From Diphasiastrum complanatum (lineage: Eukaryota; Streptophyta; Lycopodiopsida; Lycopodiales; Lycopodiaceae): 64,000 nt of DNA. This document shows, piece after piece, positions 10,639 to 22,718 of the stretch. A model generated the notes under the pieces. It had not been told where the DNA came from. It worked only from the letters and a program-made list of their open reading frames with translations, and made no database searches. A program made the position numbers and the translations under genes. The stretch spans positions 44,771,313 through 44,835,312 of the forward strand of contig CM055106.1 of assembly GCA_029204225.1 (NCBI GenBank), read 5' to 3'. Position 1 is the stretch's first letter. Each line of letters opens with the position of its first letter.

Positions 10639-11822
10639 ATGGTGAGAATGCTCATACTGAGTCTACCAAATATGATATTCGACAAAGCAGTTAGTCTTGT
10701 TGCTGATGAGAGACTGCTGAGGGATGAAGGAGAGGGAAGCAGTGATCAAGAGAAGGCCCTCTTCACAAAAGAAAAGAAGAAAAACAAGAACAAACCCAGA
10801 TTAGAGAAGATGAATTTCTCGAATCAACAATCTTCTTCTTGTGATCACTGTCACAAACCAGGCCATACGGCCAACAAATGCTGGTTCAATCTAGCAATAT
10901 CTTGCATGCACTGCAAGAAAAGGGGCATTCTGCATACGATTGTAGATTCAACCCAAAAAGAAAAAACAAGGCTGAAAAGACAGATGTTGCAGAGTCATCC
11001 AAGGATGCAGACAGAGGTGACGAAGCCTTCATGATACTCGATGAAGCTTCAATGAGCCACATTGAACACAACTACAATGTAGTCATTGATTCAAGAGCAA
11101 CATCACACATGACCTGCAACAAGAAGATCTTGATCGACTTCAGAGAACTTGAAAACAACAGAGCAGTGATTTTAGGCGATGGGAGCAGACACGATGTCAA
11201 AGGCATCGGCACTCTACAACTGTGAACACTGTCAGGCCAAGCAGAGTTGCCAGGGACACTCTATGTGCCCTCACTCAGAAAAGATCTGCTATCAGTCTCC
11301 AAGATGACAGATCTTGGCATTCAAGTTTTGTTCGATGACAACACATGTCGTATGATCGAGAAAACGCCAAACAAGTTGCTGGCGGTCGGATGCAGAGAAG
11401 GAAACCTCTACCAGGCCAAGATAATCAGCAACTCTGATAGCATATTAAATGCATCAGAAAATGAAGATCAGCTCTGGCATAGGAGAATGTATCATTTGAA
11501 CATGCGGAGCCTGTATGACATGTGCAAGAAAGACATGGTCACAGGTCTCAAGATATCAAGGCCCAAAACTGAATTCTGCGAGGCCTGTCAGAAAGGCAAG
11601 CAACATCAAAATCCATTCACACATGAGGGAAGAAGAGCCAAGAAAGTTCTTGAGCTCGTCCACTCTGATGTCTGTGGACTGATGAAGATGGATTTGCTCT
11701 CAAGTTTGAGGTATTTTTTGACGTTCATAGATGATTACAACCGGATGACCACGATCTTCTACCTAAGGAATAAATTTGAAGTGTTTGATTCCTTCAAGAA
11801 ATCCATGGCATTTGCAGAGTGA
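10639..11822 (+). pseudogene. Copia gag-protease-integrase fragment, broken
   Basis: Reads as Gag tail (VADERLLRDEGEGSSDQ), two zinc knuckles (CDHCHKPGHTANKC; CMHCKK then GHSAYDC after a frameshift near 10920), and a protease region with VIDSRATSHMTC, where the usual DSGA is DSRA. After a stop near 11223 it continues with LYVPSLRKDLLSVSKM, an integrase zinc-binding motif (WHRRMYH...CEACQKGK) and the first catalytic Asp (HSDVCG). The frame ends at 11820 before the second catalytic Asp. The protease change, the frameshift, the stop and the truncation make it non-functional. Confidence 0.9.
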
Positions 11823-12204
11823 CACGATATTTGAGGGTTATTACAAGCTTGCTATCCCTCTAAAACAAGGTGGGGTGCAAATGCAAAATTTGCAACCTGT
11901 TCTATATGTCTTGTATAATGCTGATGCACCAAGTGATTTGAGCGCCTGTGTGCATAGTAAACTCAAATTTTTGAGTCTGTGTTTTGGCGACCAAGGGAAG
12001 GTGCCTAAAAAATTTGTGACTTGTAGCCTGGCTGCTAAAAACAGAGCAAAACATTCGGAAGGCATCAACTCCATTGTTGAGTCTTTCTCTGCTCTTGAGT
12101 GGTCAGTCTGCTTGTTCAGGTTATCTTACTGTGTGGCACCGTTATTAAATGTCATGGGTCGCAAACTTATATGCGTCGACACTTTGGAAAATTGGGGTGA
12201 CTAA
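11823..12204 (+). other. Unknown sequence with an open frame fused to the integrase end
   Basis: At about 11815 the copia similarity stops. A different frame opened upstream (11776) runs to 12204 without a stop for 142 codons. Past the junction it encodes an ordinary-looking protein-like sequence including a cluster of Cys residues (DLSACVHSKL, LSLCFGDQGK, FVTCSLAAKN). I do not recognise it. It may be captured host DNA or part of another repeat; it may also be chance. Confidence 0.4.
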
Positions 12205-12657
12205 GTCTTATCTCAATGTTGTAAGATCTTTGTAGTCGAGTTCTAAAAGCCAGTCTTCCGGAGAACCGCAGTCAAGATATGTGGGTCTTGATGATGTGGA
12301 ATTAAATTCAGGTTTAGATAATACTTAGGGCAATGCATAGATGCATATATTTTGTAATAGATTGTAAATGCCCCAGGCGGTAGGGGTTGTTACCACCATT
12401 TTCCACGATATAATAGACACACTCATTTTCAAAACCAGTTGTTATGGATGTTTGTTCAATGTCTTATAAGATGTTTGAATATTTTCATTTGAATGTGATA
12501 TTCAACACAAGTTGTGTTTGAATATTTTCATTTGAATGTGAGATTCAAAATTAGTTTCAAAATATCGCATAAGATGTTTGAATATATTCAAACACTAGTC
12601 ATCATGTTGTTGCAGTTATACTGAAAGTATTGTCAATTTGAACGATGTTTTTATTGT
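12205..12657. other. Spacer with a short direct repeat
   Basis: No gene recognised. A unit of about 50 bp (GTTTGAATATTTTCATTTGA) is repeated at about 12472 and 12517, with a weaker third copy near 12568. Confidence 0.6.
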
Positions 12658-12851
12658 CTTGTCAATCCCATCTATTTGAGATCTAGGCACTGATTTGAGA
12701 TCTTAGCCATTTTGTTTCATACAATATCGTTGTATTTGAGTCAAATTTGGTTTTCTTGTCAATCCCATCTATTTGAGATCTAGGCGCTGATTTGAGATCT
12801 TAGCCATTTTGTTTCATACAATATCATTGTATTTAGTCAAATTTGGTTTCT
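12658..12851 (+). repeat. 97-bp tandem duplication in the leader of element C
   Basis: Two copies of a 97-bp unit starting CTTGTCAATCCCATC at 12658 and 12755. They contain GAGATCTAGGC and TTAGCCATTTTG. A single copy of the same sequence lies at about 58865-58945 before element D, so the doubling is specific to C. Confidence 0.9.
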
Positions 12852-15243
12852 TAGTGTATTTCACACGTGCTAAGTGTGTTTGACCAACTTTGCCCATACT
12901 CCACCATTTAACGTGAAGTAGATCTACTTTCAGAGAGACTGGTAGGGCTAGTGAGATCCATCTCACATTTTGTTGCAAGATCTTGCATAGGAGTTGGTAG
13001 CACACCATTATTGAATCCTATAGTGAGAGAGTAGCAACATTTTTTGTTCATCACTTTTGTTTATTTTCACTTTACATGGCTTCAATGGGTTCATACTTGT
13101 TGAAACCAAGTGAGAGATTGACTACTTTCAATAATTTAATATGGAAGGTGAGAATGGAGTCCATCTTGATACTCCAAGATATGATGGACATTGTTCTTGG
13201 CCTTGAAAAAGAGCCTCAAGTTCTTCAAGATGTTCAAAAATACAAGAAGAGAGCTAGGATGGCTCTCCACTTTATCAAGATGAATGTCTCTAATGAGATA
13301 TTGAGGGAGATTGGTACTTGCACTACAGCCAAAGAAGCTTGGGATTGTCTCAAGTCTATCTAAGAGGCTAAGAACACCTATGATGAACTCGTTAGGACAT
13401 CACAGTCATGAAAGAATCATGAAAGCAATGGATTCGGATGGAGTTCATAACTGCTCACTGGTCACTGCCAGCTGAATCGTTCCTACAGTCCTCCAGAATA
13501 TAGTCAGGCACTGCTGACCTACGTTTAGAAATTAATGTAGCATTCAACAAGAGTTCAACCAATGTGCAAAATTAAATGAACAAGAGTGAATCAGACATAC
13601 GAATAATAGCAGACTAATTTGCATTCAAGATCGTACATGAAAAGAGTGACATGGCTCAATAGCTACAAAATCATCTATTGATTTTTTGATTCTTCGAGCA
13701 CTGCATGCAGATCCACGCAATGCGTTGGCGTGAGAGAAATACAGTTCTTCCACGAGTAATGTCTCGCTTACTAGCAGACTTGTGGATCTATGTGGATCCT
13801 GCTTACAGAAACTTGTCTTGCATGCAGGCGGACTTCTATTCTATATTTTCGTCTTGATTGCTTACTAGCATCAAACCACTTTGTGTGTATATCTATCAAG
13901 TATCATCCAAAGAGTATATATTCATTCTGTGTAACTTCTAGATTAGAGTAACTAAACATCTACAACTAATCATGAATTACAAGAGTGGTAGATAAGCCAC
14001 GACCTAGAGTGTATCTGCTGACGTCATGCTATTAGATCAGATATCTGTACTTCTGGATACTTGCATGATCTTGCTGGTCCTTTTTGGAGCATGAGGGCAG
14101 AAGGGGTGTTGCGATCATTTGACTTTCTTGTCATCTGACTTTCTCCTGCTGTACCGTGAAAGATTCTCTTTCACAAAACTTTGACGTTCGTGTTTTCTCG
14201 TCAAGGTGTTCGCGAACATTTTTCGCTTCGTGTCATTTGACTTTTATATTCGCGAACATTTTCATCAGGCAAAGGGCTGAAAGCTAGCAAAGCTTTGTAA
14301 ATAGAAACGTTTTGTTTCTTCAAACTCTAGGCTCCTCACTCTTAGAAATCAAATCTTCCAAATTAGTCAAAAGAGTGATGAGAGTGCATCTAATTATGTT
14401 TTGAGAGTCAAGGATATTCATAGGGAGCTTTCATGCATTGGTGACTCAATCAATCAAAGTGAGCTAGTCCAAGTCATTTTTAATGGCTTGAGAAATGAAT
14501 ATGACAACTTTGTCCAATCCTATGCCATTAAGGAGGAGCTACCAAGTTTGGAGGTCCTTCAAAGTGTGCTTATTTCTGAAGAATAAAGAGAAGAGTACAA
14601 ACTCTTGAGGATGGACAAGCTATCACTCAATTATGATGATGGCAAAGATTTATTTGTCAAGGACAAGCACAAAGGGAGGAGCAAGAACCAATATCAACAA
14701 TCCTCAAGCAAGGACAAAGCCAAAGCCAAAGACAAAGATGAGGAGGAAGATGATTTCTCTAGTGCTTCTATATCTAAGCTCAAGAAGAAGAAGATCAAGT
14801 GCTGATATTGTGGCAAGAAAGGCCATTATGCCACCAATTGCTTCAAGTCAACTCAAGCAAGCCAACATCTCCAACAAGAAAGAAGACTCTATTGCAAGTG
14901 AAGGAGAGGGATCTCTTATGGTCTCTAGCTTCTCATCCTCTCCTTTCAAGAAGGATGGATTATGGAGGAGGATGATATACCAATGATCAAATGTGACAAT
15001 ATCTTGGCCCAAGATCTTGCCAATAATCCCATATTTCATGCAAGGAGCAAGCACATAGAAGTGGCACACCACTTTGTGAGGGAAAAGCTTATTGGAGGAT
15101 AAATCTATTTGGAGCCTGATAACACATCCTCTTGTTTTGCCGATCTACTCATCAAGCCTTTGAGCAAAAGTGCCATCACCGAGCATAGATCTAATCTTGG
15201 AGTAATAACACTTAGTGTTCAATAGATAACTTTTTAGGAGGAG
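12852..15243 (+). pseudogene. Copia element C, internally deleted and interrupted
   Basis: Leader, then Gag from 13076 (MASMGSYLLKPSERL, IWKVRMES, KMNVSNEILREIG) to a stop at 13361. Foreign DNA follows at about 13379-14327. Gag resumes (LRVKDIHREL, YAIKEELPSLEVLQ) with a TAA at 14584. The zinc knuckle near 14802 has TGA replacing its second residue (C-stop-YCGKKGHYATNC). About 140 bases later the sequence jumps from the start of the protease region to the end of RNase H (MIKCDNI, NNPIFHARSKHIE, AHHFVREK, FADLLIKPLSK) and a GGAGGAG polypurine tract. Protease, integrase, RT and most of RNase H are deleted. The element matches D closely in Gag. Confidence 0.9.
13379..14327. mobile_element. Insertion of about 950 bp in gag of element C
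   Basis: Element D reads AAGAACACCTCTAGGCTCC without a break, while C has AAGAACACCTA, then about 950 bp of unrelated DNA, then CTAGGCTCC. The insert contains no ORF I recognise. It has two CGCGAACATTTT words near 14210 and 14252 and repeated CATTTGACTTT words. It begins near TGATGAACTC and ends near TTTCTTCA, which would suit a solo LTR, but I could not find a clean target-site duplication. Confidence 0.75.
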
Positions 15244-15720
15244 TGTGAAAAATGCAAAAAGTTATCTATGTTAATTGTAGGGGTCTTACACTCTTTTATG
15301 TCTAGCATCTTGGTGTAGAAATTTGATAGGGTCAAAATTGGCATAGATGGCAAATTGGTCAAATCCACATGTAATGCCTCTATTGAGCCAAAGTAGTTTA
15401 AGAGGTGAAACTTGAGCTAAATAAGTTGTTGACAAGTGTTTTTATTTAGTTTGATGTGTGACAAGTCAAAGTTCAAGAGGTCCAATAGAATTTAGAGGTG
15501 GAAGCATCAATGATCCAATAGGATTTGAGATATGCTTGTGAATGGACCAATAGAATCAAGAGGTGGATGCATCATTGGTCCAATAGAAATGATAGGTGAC
15601 AGAAATGAGGTCCAATAGATTTTGAGGGTGAACTACCTCGTGGATTTACTAGTGTCATTGTACTTCTCATTTGGTGCTAAGTAGTTTGGAGATCAATCTT
15701 GATTTTGAGTCTAAGTGTGG
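15244..15720 (+). repeat. 3' LTR of element C (partial)
   Basis: Begins TGTGAAAAATGC directly after the polypurine tract and aligns with the D LTR at 61521 (AGGGGTCTTAC, ATAGGGTCAAA, GGCATAGATGGCAAATT, CATTGTACTTCTCATTTGG). It contains five copies of a 32-bp motif based on GGTCCAATAGAATTTAGAGG at 15479-15630. Similarity fades after about 15720, so the LTR is truncated. Confidence 0.85.
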
Positions 15721-16439
15721 TTTATTCCTTTGCTTGAACAAGAAATAATCATTCTTGAAAACCTTTTAAAAATTGAAGGAGAATTTTGTTGGACTAGGCA
15801 TCACGATACTTGTTATCAAGATGTTGTCAGAGCAATTGAGAATTATGCATATCCATGAAACAAGCATGTTGCAATATAAATAGAAACAATATTCAAATCC
15901 AAAGATGCAGTAATATCAGAGCTTTTTTTAATATAATAGTGCACAAAATTACTACATCAAACGGGTTTTGTAATACAGAGACATAATCAAGCTGAACAAG
16001 TATAAACTTGTGCATAATATTAACAACATTGTCAATAATCTGAATGCCAGAAGATCGTGAAGTGGCAGATTACTGTATTTTGTTGAACCAGGTTGTTCTT
16101 GTTCTGGTTCTGGTTCTTTAGAAGAAATCTCTTTCATGTTTGTAAAGTAATCAGCAGGAGGAGAATCTTCAAAGGTAATGCTAGAGTCTTCATCGACATC
16201 GAGCAGCATTATGACCCATCTTTGGATTACACGTCCACCTCTGATTACACCACGATGAGCCATTCTGGCAGAAACTAAAGAGTGAGCACTATAAGTGGAA
16301 GATTAGAATTGAAACGCCTAAGGTATTGGTGATTCATGAATAAATTGATGGATTTATAAGGAAAAAGATCACTGATCAAAGGATAATCCTAGAAGATTTG
16401 AATTCATGCAATCAGTCTTTCTGATAAGATTGTAATATA
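15721..16439 (-). other. Spacer with an unassigned 103-codon minus-strand ORF
   Basis: The ORF at 15952-16263 (minus) starts MAHRGVIRGGRVIQRW, has an acidic Pro/Glu-rich middle (KEPEPEQEQPG) and ends with a hydrophobic segment (LLTMLLILCTSLYLFSLIM) that could span a membrane. I find no family match by eye and no promoter evidence. It may be a chance frame or a small gene. The rest of the stretch shows nothing. Confidence 0.3.
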
Positions 16440-19365
16440 TCAAACAAACAAAAGATCAAAAAAGAATGGAAGATCCAAAGAAGAGCGATCAAAAACAACA
16501 AAACTCATGGAAGAAGGAAGTATCCGAACTTGAAAGAAAATTTGAGGATCTGAAAGTTCATATTCTTCAACCAAAGAATTAGAGAAAATCTCCTAATATA
16601 ATAGGAAAGTCGAATGTATGGTGTACAAAGTGCAATAAGGAAGGTCACCATTATATATAGATCTAAAATGTAGGTTTCCTATGTAGAAGAGAGTAATGAG
16701 GAAGGAAATTCTGACAACAAAGAGGTTTATTTAATGGAGGTAGATCCTGGTGAGACTGTATATGAAGTACAAGCTTCTAATTTGAAAAGTACTACGACAC
16801 CAGTCTCTTCTTCATATAAAACTCTTGTGAAAAAAATTATTCTAGTATAGAAGTATATACCCAATCAGCAGAAGAATGGTGTCCAAAGGACAAAACAGAT
16901 ACCTACATGTTTTAATTGTGAAACACCTGGACATTATTCTAATGAATGTCCTGAACCAAAGAAGCAAATTGGATATGTACCCTTGTGTGAAAATTGCAAA
17001 GTTGAAGGACATGTAACTTCGGATTGTCCTAAGCCACCAGTTAAAAAGTTACTGGTAAAGTTTGTCAAACCTGAAGCCACTAAGGATAGTGAAACCAAAG
17101 ATGAAGTGGTTTAGTAGCTCGAACTTTCTGACGAAGAAACAAATTGGCCAAGCGATATTGATTTTGAAGTATCGAAAGTAAGCACTAGAAGCAAAATCAA
17201 ACAGAAATGACAAGATCAAATTCGGCCCATAATAGAATCGCCTAAGAAAAGGACAAAATCTTCGAAGAAAAAGAAAGATTCTAAAGAAAAAGTCAGTAAC
17301 TTTATCACACATGAAGATATAAAAGACGATCGATGATAAGAAATATTTTGCTCCAAAAATAACGAAAGAAGTAAAACAACTTCTTACCAAAGAATCAAAT
17401 AAATCAAAGAAAAAAGTTACTTTTGAAGAACCTTTGGAAGCTATGGTTTCAACAAGACCAAAGATCGAAAAATCTTTGTCCTTAAGGTCAAGTTATGATA
17501 TCATTGAAGATGTTGGCAATTTGAGACCAAGCATAATGTTTAAACAGCTTTTAGAAGACAATGTCTTCTATGAAAAACAACTAAAAGAATTATTAGTGAG
17601 AAGACGAAGGAGGAAACCAGAACTGCCAGTAGTCAACATTAATAAGGTTGAAATGGATGATCGAGGAGCCTCAAAGATCAAATTATAGATTAAAGGATGT
17701 ATTATTTCAAATGTACTAGTTGATTCGGGATCTGGAGTGAATATTATCACAGAGGAGACTGCCCATGAGCTTGGATTAACTCACATTACATCTATTAATA
17801 AGTTCTTAAGGTTAGCTAATCAAACAATAAGGAAGCCTGTGGGACTACTCAACAATGTTGAAGTAAAGATCGAAGGGGAATTGTTTCTACTAAATTTTGT
17901 GGTAATTAAACCAGTAGCAATTCCTACTTATCTGATATCGTTGGGTCGACCATGGTTATATGAAGCTGATGTGATTACTCATTGGAAAAACCGGAAGTTC
18001 TAATTTCCTATACGAGGAACTAATAAGCAAGTCCATATGAGCTGGTTGAAAGACAAATACAAAGGCGAGACTCAATTGGATTTCAATTATACTTCGAGAT
18101 CTGAGTCTTCTTCCAGCTCGGAAACAAAAACATCTAATTATATAGATATTTGATTTTTAGAATATTATGAATTAGAAGAAGAAGAAGTCGAGCCAAGTGA
18201 GCCCCAGAATAGGGAGGTATATGGGAAAAGCGAGATAAACCCTACTATGGGAATGATCGACATAGACAAAGTTTGAAGAATACCTCTTGAGCGGGGAAAA
18301 GAAGTGAATATTTCACTCCGCTTATCCAAATTTGATGGAAGTTTATATCATAAGATATTAAAGGAATTTATTGATGTTTTTGCCTGGGATTTAAAAGATT
18401 TAAAAGGTATTCCTAGTGAATTTGGAGAGCATCGAATTGATTTAAAGACAAATGCTCTACCAATTAGACAAAGGCAGTACAGATTGAACTCTAAATATTC
18501 CCTAATGGTGAAAGAAAAATCAGATAAGTTTGTTGAAGCCGGAATAATCTATCCAGTTCTAAGCAGTGAATGGGTATCCCCCATTGTGGTGGTTCCAAAG
18601 AAGAAAACTGGTAAAAACTGAGTTTGTCAAGATTTCAGAAAATTAAATGCAGCAACGAAGAAGGATTATCATCCTTTACCCTTTACAGATATCATATTGG
18701 ATAAAGTTGCTGGTTATGAAAGATATAGTTTTTTGGACAGTTTTTATGGTTACTATCAAGTTCAAATCAGACCAGAAGATCGAAGTAAAACAACCTTTGC
18801 AATGGATTGGGGTACCTATGCGTACAATAGGATGCCATTCGGATTTTGCAACGCACCTACTACGTTTCAAAGAATGATGACAGTAATATTCCAAGACTTT
18901 TTGAGGAAATTTATCGAAATATATATAGACAATTTCTATATTTTTCGTTTGCATAAAGAACATTTGGAGAAGCTCCAACAAACAACGCAAAGATGCAGAG
19001 AAACATCTACATCCTTACATCCTGAGAAAAGCTATTTTGGGATGACTGAAGGCATTCTGTTGGGCCATCGAATATCAGAATGAGGTATCGAAGTTGATCA
19101 GGACAAGGTCAAAGTGATTGATGCACTCTTACCCCCAATCAATCTGAGGGAGTTAAGAGGTTTTCTTGGCCATTTGGGCTACTATCGAAGGTTTGTACGA
19201 GATTATGCTATGATAGCATCCCCTTTGAATAAGCTACTAAAGAAAGATGTTACATATGAATGGAGTACAGATCGTCAGAAGTCTTTTGAAAGACTGAAAT
19301 TTAAACTGAAGACTGTTCTGAAGTCTGTCCAAAGCAGCACGCCTGGTCAGCCAAATCCTGCATAG
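16440..19365 (+). pseudogene. Ty3/gypsy gag-protease-RT pseudogene
   Basis: Order: a damaged zinc knuckle (WCTKCNKEGHH) near 16633, two good ones (CFNCETPGHYSNEC and CENCKVEGHVTSDC) near 16910-17030, a Lys-rich linker, a retropepsin (VLVDSGSGVNII, SLGRPWLYE) near 17719-17960, then reverse transcriptase (WVSPIVVVPKKKTGKN, CQDFRKLNAATKKDYHPLP, MPFGFCNAPTTFQRMM) and the connection domain (LRGFLGHLGYYRRFV) to 19365. Domain order with RT directly after protease is the gypsy signature. Many stops interrupt it, and the catalytic YIDD box reads YIDN near 18926. Most of RNase H and all of integrase are absent. Confidence 0.92.
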
Positions 19366-19755
19366 GTACCTTATAGACAAAAACCAATATGGTTCCCACC
19401 ATCTGCCGGGCTATGCATCCTGCTACTGCTTGTCCTTCATATCAACATATCCAAGCACATACAGTCCAACAATATGAAGAACAACCGTCACAATCTGGAC
19501 ATTCCTTGCATTATCATGATTACCCACCATAAAGTCCAGAACCACTAGCCATACAAGATGGCTATGCCATTACACTAGGGCCATTGAACAACAGATGTTT
19601 CATCTGTGGTGAAACCGGCCATTTTATGGTTGATTGTCCAGTCAAGACCAAGTACCATGCCGAGTGTCCCGAGTGTGTTAGAAAACATAGTTTCAAAGAT
19701 TGTCCAAAACAACCCACCAAGATCCTACCTGTCCGACATGTTAGTTATGACTCCT
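19366..19755 (+). pseudogene. Second gypsy-type gag zinc-knuckle fragment
   Basis: After the RT relic the sequence changes character and encodes RCFICGETGHFMVDCPVK followed by CPECVRKHSFKDCPK. These are a CCHC knuckle and an atypical second one. A stop precedes them and one follows at 19757. Since gag normally lies before pol, this is a second element or a rearranged copy rather than the 3' end of the first. Confidence 0.7.
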
Positions 19756-22095
19756 GATAGGATTATCACGACAACACAACACAAGCACTATAGCACGCAA
19801 CCGCTCAACTTGCTGCTCAATCAAGAAGTTTCTTGCAAACTTCTACATTACTGCACAAGACACCAGCTCCATAATGCAAAAGACACTAATATGAAATGAG
19901 TCCTTGTAGGAGGCAAGCGAAACCGATATTCTGTCATCTGCTACAATGTCCAACCAAGAGCAACCTCCACAAAGAATTGACAATTTTTCTCCCCTTCTAC
20001 AACCTCAAATCTATTTGTCTTTCCACATGCTGATAAGATTTCCAATGTGCCAATATACAATAAATCTGAGATTCGGAAATCCGCATAGAGATTCGGTTCC
20101 GAATCTCTTGCTCAGAGAGGTCCTCAAGACATGGTACCTCAACCATCACTGCATCTCAAGCTATATCTTACAACATCTACTATCAATGATGGTAGATTTT
20201 AGTGTCACCATCCCTGCCTTGTTTTGACAAGGGCATGTCAGAGTAAGTCTCACTACTCTACAAAACCAATGGCATATTGCAATTGTCAAGGTGAATTATA
20301 CATGTATGACTTTTTGTTTGACGAGTGGTCTACAGCTTTCACTCTCTGTAGCATTGATATCTTCCTTGTTTATTTTTATAATTTTGTGATTTGGTAATTT
20401 CTTCTAATTACATATCTTTTTTCTAAATTTGTTTTTAGTTCATCAAGGATAGCCATTGAACAAGAGACATCATGTAGCGTATCTCAAGAATAACTTGTCA
20501 TTCCTCTATCAATCTTCAAATCACCTTATACAGAGTTTTGAATTTTTGAGCATATTCCAAATCTGAGAAGTACAGATCACGACAAAGTTAATTCCTACGT
20601 CTCATTGCCAAATTCATCTTTGAGTCAACTACAGCAAGATTGAAACAAATTTAGTTAAAATTTGTTCAATCTTTAGTCCAGTCACATGCTCAACGTGTTT
20701 TCAACTACGTGTTCCACACGCCGATCAAATATTGAGCATGAATAGTTACCAACAACAACATCCCCACCAACAGATTTTTTGGGGGGGAGAGAGTGGATCT
20801 GCTTGGATCCACTGGAGCAGTTACGCTGCCATCAGCAACATCGCAAGTCAAATATGAAAAAGACAAGGCTAAGAAGACAGATGGGCAATTCAAAGAGACT
20901 TAATCAGAAGTAGTACTCCAGTCACGACGAGGATCCTTCAGAAAGGGAAACACAAGCATTGGGAAACCAGTCTCCTTCAACCGGCCTCTTGCCATACTTC
21001 TACGCCCATTCTCATGCCTACCGTTCACACCATCTACCGATGTCACCACCTCCACCCTACCTTCCATCTGTTTGTTTATCATCATTTCACCGTTCTTCTG
21101 AGAAATCTCCAGTTTTTTATAGTCTTACCGAAGCAGCTGATAGATTGTTGCAAATGTCCTGTGGAGACCAAATACCACCTACAATGGTTGTTCAGCTAAA
21201 AGAAGATCTTGAAGAGGTAGACGAAACAACTAGAAGACATAATAAATTAAGCAAAGAAGCTGAGGAGAAAAGGACAAAACTTAAGCAACAGATGAGTCAG
21301 ATCAGTCATGATTAAAAGAAACTCTCTGGAGCAATGATAGTTGAATCCCCTCCTATGAAACCCAAAGAGATCCAAAAGTAACGGATCAAAAGAAAGAGCT
21401 GTAGAAAAATAAATATGAAGACAACTGTGAATCTGCAAAATAAAGTGAGCTCCTCACCCAGCAAGTGGTGGTCAAAGCTCAACATTGCAAGGGCCCAAGG
21501 CTGCAACTGTAGAACTATCAGTTCCTTCACCCTGCCACCAGCCTTCATCATGTTTCCTTACCGTTACCAAACCATCCATCCAAAACTATTCCTACCACCA
21601 AATTTTTGATGATGAGTCCATCCCCTTGAGACTGATAATCAAAGTTTGTGCAACCTGTAGATCAAAGGTTTTCCTTAAGACTGGGACTTCGACTGAGCGA
21701 AGAACTACGGAAACGCCTAGAAGCAAAATGGAGGATACAGACCTCCCAAAAGTTAGTGTCTGCCAAGAAACCAAAGATGAAACCATCAATGGCAGATACA
21801 AGTGATAAAAGAGAAGACACATGGGAAGCACTTAGGCATGCAAGTTTTGAAGTTGCTGGGAGGTCTCCAATTTTGAGAATGTCAACCACCTATAACAATA
21901 TGACATTCTAGTTACATTGCAGCAGATTGCAGAAGGCAGTCTTTGATATAGACTGGCAACAATAAGCACTTGGTTTTATGCAAGCGAACGAGGATCTACG
22001 CTTTTTCAAGTGACGATCAAAGATGCCAATGCGAAAACGGAATGACATCGTCCAATATGAGTTGCAGTGGGTCCTGCAACACATTAGGGGTGGGA
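19756..22095 (+). other. Uncharacterised interior before a gypsy-type LTR
   Basis: No conserved domain recognised. Short open frames occur, the longest at 20959-21315 (118 codons, plus). Its second half is charged and coiled-coil-like (QLKEDLEEVDETTRRHNKLS, then Lys/Glu-rich to the stop). A poly-G run of seven lies at about 20780. The region ends with the purine-rich AGGGGTGGGA next to the LTR at 22096, so it is probably the non-coding or decayed interior of the same element. Confidence 0.5.
22086..22095 (+). promoter_or_regulatory. Polypurine tract of gypsy-type element
   Basis: AGGGGTGGGA lies immediately upstream of the TGATGTTGGC start of the LTR, with one T interrupting the purine run. 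Confidence 0.7.
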
Positions 22096-22718
22096 TGATG
22101 TTGGCTAATTCTAACGAATCCCCAAGATACTCGGACCAAGCAACTCAAGAGCACCTGTCACCTTAGACCGAGGAGGTGTTTGAGAAGACGAGACTAACGA
22201 AGACTGAGAGCCGAGAAATGCTGGTAAGGAATGACAAGCAAGAACGGTGCAAGCCTCATGGTGAATCCCGAAAGATGGATTGACCATGTAGGAACTAGTA
22301 TTTATAGGCAAATGTAATAATTGCAAGTAGACCCCTCTTAAAGAAAGTAGAGTGAGCCACCTTTTGATGATGACCTCTAATGGAGAGCATTATTCCTCTT
22401 GTAATTTGTGAAATGTGGAAATTCCACTAGGATGCCACCTAAGGAGCTCTCTTCCTTATTTAAGAGACTCCCTCTTTGTGAAGAGGATCTTTTTGTTTAC
22501 TGTACCTACTCCATGCTGAAATGAGAAGAGCCTTCACGAGTTTGGTGCATCCATTGAGCTCCTTGATCATGCTTGTTTCTTGAGTAATGCATTTATGATC
22601 TTGCCCTTCCCTCCTTCGTGTGTGGTTGTGGATTGTAGAGTGGATTAGATTTGCTGCTTTCCTAGAGTGGATTAGTTTTATTTTCTTGTTTGTGGATTAA
22701 TGTAGGAGCCAACATTCA
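22096..22718 (+). repeat. Gypsy-type 3' LTR, 623 bp
   Basis: Starts TGATGTTGGCT and ends AGCCAACATTCA, so the termini form an imperfect inverted repeat of about 12 bp with TG...CA ends. It is preceded by a polypurine tract. Flanking 5-mers differ (TGGGA and GGTAA), as expected if the partner LTR is elsewhere or lost. A TATA-like TTATTTAAGAG lies near 22457. Confidence 0.8.
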
